NCBI GenBank assembly: GCA_034620365.1
Contig: JAQGEQ010000177.1
Coordinates: 1-64,000 of the forward strand
Length of the DNA stretch: 64,000 nucleotides
Direction of reading: 5' to 3'
From: Pegea sp. RAD2-039
Taxonomy: Eukaryota; Chordata; Thaliacea; Salpida; Salpidae
Each line of letters begins with the position of its first letter. The first letter of the stretch is position 1. This document shows positions 59,601 to 64,000 of this stretch, piece after piece. The notes beneath the pieces were generated by a model that did not search any database, was not told the origin of the DNA, and saw nothing but the letters and a program-made list of their open reading frames with translations. A program made the position numbers and the translations under genes.

Positions 59601-62600
59601 CTCTTAAATCACAATTTGAAACTAAACCAAATCGTAAAAAATCTAAAAATAAGTAAGAAAATCCACAAAAAGATCTGATCTTCACCCTGATCTTGATTAG
59701 TATTTCAACACCCAACAATACTCCTCGTCAAAGTACATCAACCGAACATCCAGAAATTGAAATTGAGCCAGAAGTCATCAAGTCAAGTGATGCTTGTGAA
59801 GATGAAGTCTGGGATGTTGAAATCTCTTCATTACGAAAGATCTTTGATAAATCCATCCCCAAATCGACTCCGAAATTATTTTCAAAATCTTCTAAATCTC
59901 GCGTTAGTAAATATTTTTCTTTCTTTTGATTCTTTGTTCTCATTTGCTTGTTCACTGAAGCGTATCTTCTTTAGACTTTCTCTACGTCATCAACGACATC
60001 ATCTTCATCTTCTTCATTTATTCAAACTCAAAAAGGTTTTTAAAAAGTTCCTCATTTTTTTTCTTTGTTTTCAACAAATAGAAATTCCTTAAATTTTTTT
60101 CTCCACAAATTTTTTGCTTCAGTAACTTCAAATTATTTTATTAATAGCTCCACCTAGTGGTGAGATTATCAAATCTTCAGAACCTGTTTATGATGAAATG
60201 ATCGGCGAAAAATCAGTTAAAGATCGTCTGGCCAGGTCTTTTCTCTATTTTTTTCCTTTTGTTAATTTCTTTTCGATTCACAGATACAAGCAAGTTGCTA
60301 ATGTTAAAGAGAAGAAACCTACAAAAAAGTCGGTGAGTTTATTTAAAAATAAGTTTATAAATCATTTATTTGCCGGCATTTTGCAAAAAATTACTCGTTA
60401 GCGCTACCTTGCGGTTAAGGTTAGATCAAGTTTTGACCGCTTGAGGCCAGTAAAGAGCCAAGTTCTTATTTTTTAAAATTTATAAATCAGGTTGAAAATG
60501 ATATCAAGAAAAGAAGTTAAAAAGCCTCAGTTAAGAATAAACCAAAAAGTTGAAAGTTTTTTTTGTCTTTTTTTTTTAGTTTTAATCAGTTTTTTCGGTT
60601 GAATGCTTAGTTTTGTTGATTGGAAGTTTGGTAAAAGTCAGATTTGAGAAATGAAATGATTCGTTAAAACAGCTGTTAAGATTCGATAATGAGCTACTTC
60701 AAGTGAAAAAAAGAGTTTTCAAATTTTATTTCAAGATTTTGTGAATTTTTTTGAGGATTTTTTTATTAAATTAAATATGTTTAGTAAAAAACTTATCAGA
60801 AAACAAATATATTTATTTTTAGAAATTTATTAAGGAAATTTCTGATAATATTTATTCAAAAAAAATAAATTTATGACGTCATCTAAATATAAAAAACTTA
60901 ATTCCTAAAAACTCCTAAAAAGGAAAAGCTCATTTTGGAAATAAATAAATAAATTTTAAAAATTAAATATTTATATTTTCTGGAGATTTAAATAAAAAGT
61001 TTTTGATTTCAGTAAATTCTAATTTCATCATTTCTTATTTAATGACGTAACTACAAAAAAAGGCTGATTTTGCAAACTTATACTATTACCTAATTGCTTC
61101 TATTACTTTCAATTGCTAAATGGATTGTTAGTTGAGTTATAAAAGCTTCAAAACCCCAAATTTGTTAATAAAAGAAAATTCTTCACCAAATAAGTCGATT
61201 TCGATGAGAAAGATGCACGTCACGCATGAGTGATTTTGTAGAACTCTGCAAAACTTGTAGAAAATCAGTTCAAAGTTTTTCAGTTACAAAATTAGCTGAT
61301 ATTCAAATAAATGATTTCAATTTTTAATAATTCCACAAACTATATTCCTGAAAAGATTTGTTTTTTTTAGTATATTTCGAAGACTCAAAAATAAAAGTTT
61401 TATTTTTTTGAACTTTGTTCAAATTTCAGTTTTTTTAGAAAAAGTTTATTTTGTTTTTAAACTTTGTTCAGAAAAAAAAATAAAAACAATTTTTTAAATC
61501 AAAACTTTTTTGAGTCATAATTTTTTGGTGGCGATTTTTGGGCGTCAACATCTTGATGACGTCATTATCATCGACTTGACTGCTGCATGTGATGACGTCA
61601 TTAAATCTTCTCTCACTTTTTAGCAGGAAGTGACAGAGATGCCTTTTTTCCAAAATTTTCTCAAATTTTTCTTCGATTACAATTTAGTTGCAAAGTCGAA
61701 ATTATATGTCGACTCGATCGTCTTATGACGTCACTTGTCGCCGTGTCGTGATATCATTTTAGTGTGTCGCATTTTTACCAAATTTGGAGCCGTTTCAAAT
61801 GATCGTTTTTATGATTTTTTTTGAGGGGATTTTTTTGTACTTTTAACTTTTTTAATTAATTTTTTTTGTAAAAGATTTTTTACGAATAATATCTGAAAAT
61901 TAATAATTTTTTGTCATTATGAAACCTCTTATATTTTGACTAATTTTTCAATTGTGATGTAATTTCAATCATTTATTACGTTTAAAACTAAAGTTTAAAA
62001 AAAAAGTTCTTTTTAATAAAAAGAAAAGGATTTTTTGCACAAAACAAATTTAAGAAATGTTGCAAATATTGAAATGAGCCATTTTTAAACTCATAAAAGT
62101 ATATTCTTGTTTTGTTATTATGTTGATGATGTTTTAAGTTGTTTTTTATTTACTTTTGCTGATAAGGAAATTTTTTATCTAATTTTGTTGACCTTTTTGT
62201 TCATACTTAACCTTGTATTTAAAGTTTGTTTTATGATAAATATTAACAAATTTACAAATCAAACATCTTATATTTCTGCTTTTAACAAATTTCTTTAAAA
62301 GAAATTATTCTTAGTTGAAAATGTATCGATTTTAATGATGAAGTCATTCAACTTTTTATTGTCAGCTGTCAGTAATATTTTGTTTCAATTCTTTTCAATC
62401 TGAAGAGGTTTTTAGACAGATGTAAAATTTTTGGCAATCTGTTAGTTTTGATTTAATATTTAAAATATTGATTCAAACCATCTGTTGATGATAAGAAAAG
62501 AACTTTTTTTTGTTTCTCTTCAAGGTTCTAATCAAAAACAGTTTCTCAGAAAAATCTTTCAAAAATGAGTCATTTTTTACATGAATGATGAGTAACTTCA

Positions 62601-63968
62601 CAAGTTTGAATAAATTCTTTTATTTTCAGCCTCACTCAAATAAGTATAAGAACAATTTTGTCCCTGAGAAGCAGTCTATTGTGATCTTAGAGAACTCATT
62701 TACACCATCAACCACACCTACTACTCCAGAAGTAATCAAGCCGCCACCAGCAGGCGCCAAAGAGACTATCAACTACTCGCTTAGTATCGATTTACAAGAA
62801 ACAAAAGCTTTGTTTGAAAGGCCAGTGAGGAAGAGCAGAAAATCTTTCCGCAAACAGAGATCAACTAGTAGTAGTCGATCACTATCACCGAAATCCAGCA
62901 GAAGCAGCAGTTGTCATAGTTACACTTTGAAATCGCAAGACGACTGTGACGTCATCAATACAGAAATGGCAGAAATAGTGCGCCCACCACCGGCTGGAAC
63001 TAAAGAAGTTGTTGACATCCAACCTAGTCTCAGCATCTCCGCCGTAAAAAGTCTCTTTGAGAAGAATAAGTCCGGATCTGATCTCGTTGATTCTGAAGCT
63101 CCAAGAAGACGTCAGCTACGATCTGATTGGGCAAATGAAGGTAAAATGGTTTACTGGTCACTGATTGGTTGCTGATTGGTGTTTTTACAGCTGGTAAGAA
63201 GGAAACTGTAGTCGTGGAAGGAAGTTTTGTTGAAGATAATGGTAAGAGAAAGTTGTTTTGAAGCTTGAAGATCTTTAATTGTATCTCTTCTTAAATTCTA
63301 ATCCTTATTTTAGCTCTTCAGAATAAAACTTATATTGAAGACACAGATGAGGAAGATTTGAGTAAATATATATTAGGGGATTTCGATTTTTGTGAATTTG
63401 CTTCAAATCTTAATTTTAGTGTTTAGTTGATCAAATGAAATATTTGAAAATATTTATAATCTGTTTACTTTAGATGTAAATATTTTTGAAAATCTTTCTG
63501 TAAGCTTCTAGAAGTTTCGCGTTGATTATTATCAGCTTTTTAGAAGTAATTTGTCGAAAATTCGAATCACAAAATAAAGATTTCAAATCACAAAAAAGTT
63601 TAATTGAAAATGAATGTTGATTTCAAAACATTTTTGTTAAAACTTCCGAGTATTTGTAGGTGTTGTGAGACCCCCAACTGCTGGTACTAAAGAGAAGCCG
63701 AGTTATCAGCTTGAAAGTAATGCGTTAAAATCGCGCGCCGCAATCTTTCAAGTTGGAAAAGTCAACGAGTATCAACCGCGAAATCGAGTTCAAAAAGAAG
63801 AAAAGAAGCCTGTAGCGGTTAGTTGATGTTTTGATGTATCTATCATTTGAATAAATTCAATTTTTAGGAGATTGTGAATCGAAAAGATGCAGAGGACGAA
63901 GAAGAAGATTTTGTTCCTTCAATTGATCAGAAAGCTGCGAGAAATGTCTTCGAAAATCACCAAGAATC
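56685..63968 (+). CDS. EPLIN/LIMA1-like cytoskeletal protein with repeated LKxxFE motifs (3' end missing)
   Basis: Exons: 56685-56728 (an in-frame ATG also at 56679), 57114-57222, 57270-57429, 57692-57786, 58807-58856, 59205-59243, 59500-59652, 59701-59902, 59975-60035, 60148-60235, 60284-60332, 62630-63140, 63191-63241, 63314-63361, 63660-63817 and 63868-63968, all in frame. The protein is Ser/Lys/Glu-rich and probably disordered. It repeats a short motif, roughly L-x-x-L-K-x-x-F-E, for example KLNKLKAQFEN (57745-57774), QTLKSQFET and SAVKSLFEK. EPLIN has one such motif (LNRLKMMFEK) and also SIKDRMAKYQAAV, matched here by SVKDRLARYKQVA (60210-60297). Three motif copies follow the phrase PPPAGTKE or a variant. 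EPLIN cross-links actin and links cadherin-catenin complexes to F-actin through a central LIM domain; no LIM domain is seen before the window ends, so it may lie beyond. The short exons 58807-58856 and 59205-59243 are less certain. Confidence 0.7.
58242..58755. repeat. 39-bp intronic minisatellite
   Basis: About 13 copies of a 39-bp unit starting GCTAATTGTGTGTTTGTTGC and ending GTGTTTGTA lie in the intron 57787-58806. Some units are internally shortened or expanded by the sub-repeat TGTGTTTTTGTGTTTGTTGCT. Because 39 is divisible by three, the array forms a 200-codon open frame of hydrophobic low complexity that is not in the gene's frame. Every unit contains TTTGTAG, which resembles a splice acceptor. 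Confidence 0.95.
60333..62629 (+). other. Long intron of the EPLIN-like gene
   Basis: A 2.3-kb AT-rich intron between exons 60284-60332 and 62630-63140. It contains TGACGTCA palindromes at about 60874, 61556, 61592 and 61727, and no recognisable exon or repeat. Confidence 0.6.
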
Positions 63969-64000
63969 GTAAGATGTCTACATCCCAAATTGATAACTTA

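Overview
This is a eukaryotic, animal nuclear window that is AT-rich (about 70% A+T by eye). It contains six intron-rich genes or gene parts plus two intronless genes. Most introns are very short (commonly 44-60 nt, GT-AG) and a few are long. The gene set (UNCX-type homeobox, SMC3, COX5A, maspardin, an EPLIN/LIMA1-like protein and an FN3/SEA/EGF membrane mosaic), the tiny introns and the drifted homeodomain suggest an invertebrate chordate, most likely a tunicate such as an ascidian. The species call is inference. Exon models were built by hand by following reading frame across GT..AG sites; every internal junction listed keeps frame.

Layout. 16-4923 (+): 3' part of a gene for a single-pass membrane protein with FN3, SEA and EGF modules. 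6280-11064 (+): VWA protein with a tudor-like middle region and a coiled-coil tail. 11390-12256 (-): intronless maspardin (SPG21). 16747-24903 (-): three-exon UNCX-like homeobox gene with large introns and about 14 kb of non-coding DNA upstream, including a cluster of RFX X-box palindromes. 39263-46040 (+): complete SMC3 cohesin gene of 28 coding exons, tail to tail with 46110-47588 (-), an intronless open frame that looks like a PARP whose catalytic triad is lost. 51449-52648 (+): COX5A. 56685-63968 (+): 5' part of an EPLIN/LIMA1-like cytoskeletal gene with at least eight LKxxFE-type motifs.

The genes are functionally unrelated housekeeping and developmental genes, and I see no operon logic. 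Several plus-strand start codons lie 20-65 nt after a pyrimidine-tract AG. That would fit spliced-leader trans-splicing or a 5'UTR intron.

Most notable beyond the genes: (a) the degenerate intronless PARP-like pseudoenzyme; (b) the RFX X-box cluster upstream of UNCX; (c) strong over-representation of the palindrome TGACGTCA in gene-rich parts, sometimes forming splice acceptors; (d) six intronic minisatellites, three of which tile known transcription-factor palindromes or boxes (CCAAT, CACGTG, TGACGTCA); (e) a MITE-like element present in an UNCX intron and in an SMC3 intron in opposite orientation; (f) a second dispersed repeat pair at 36.5 and 51.2 kb; (g) motif expansion in the EPLIN-like gene.
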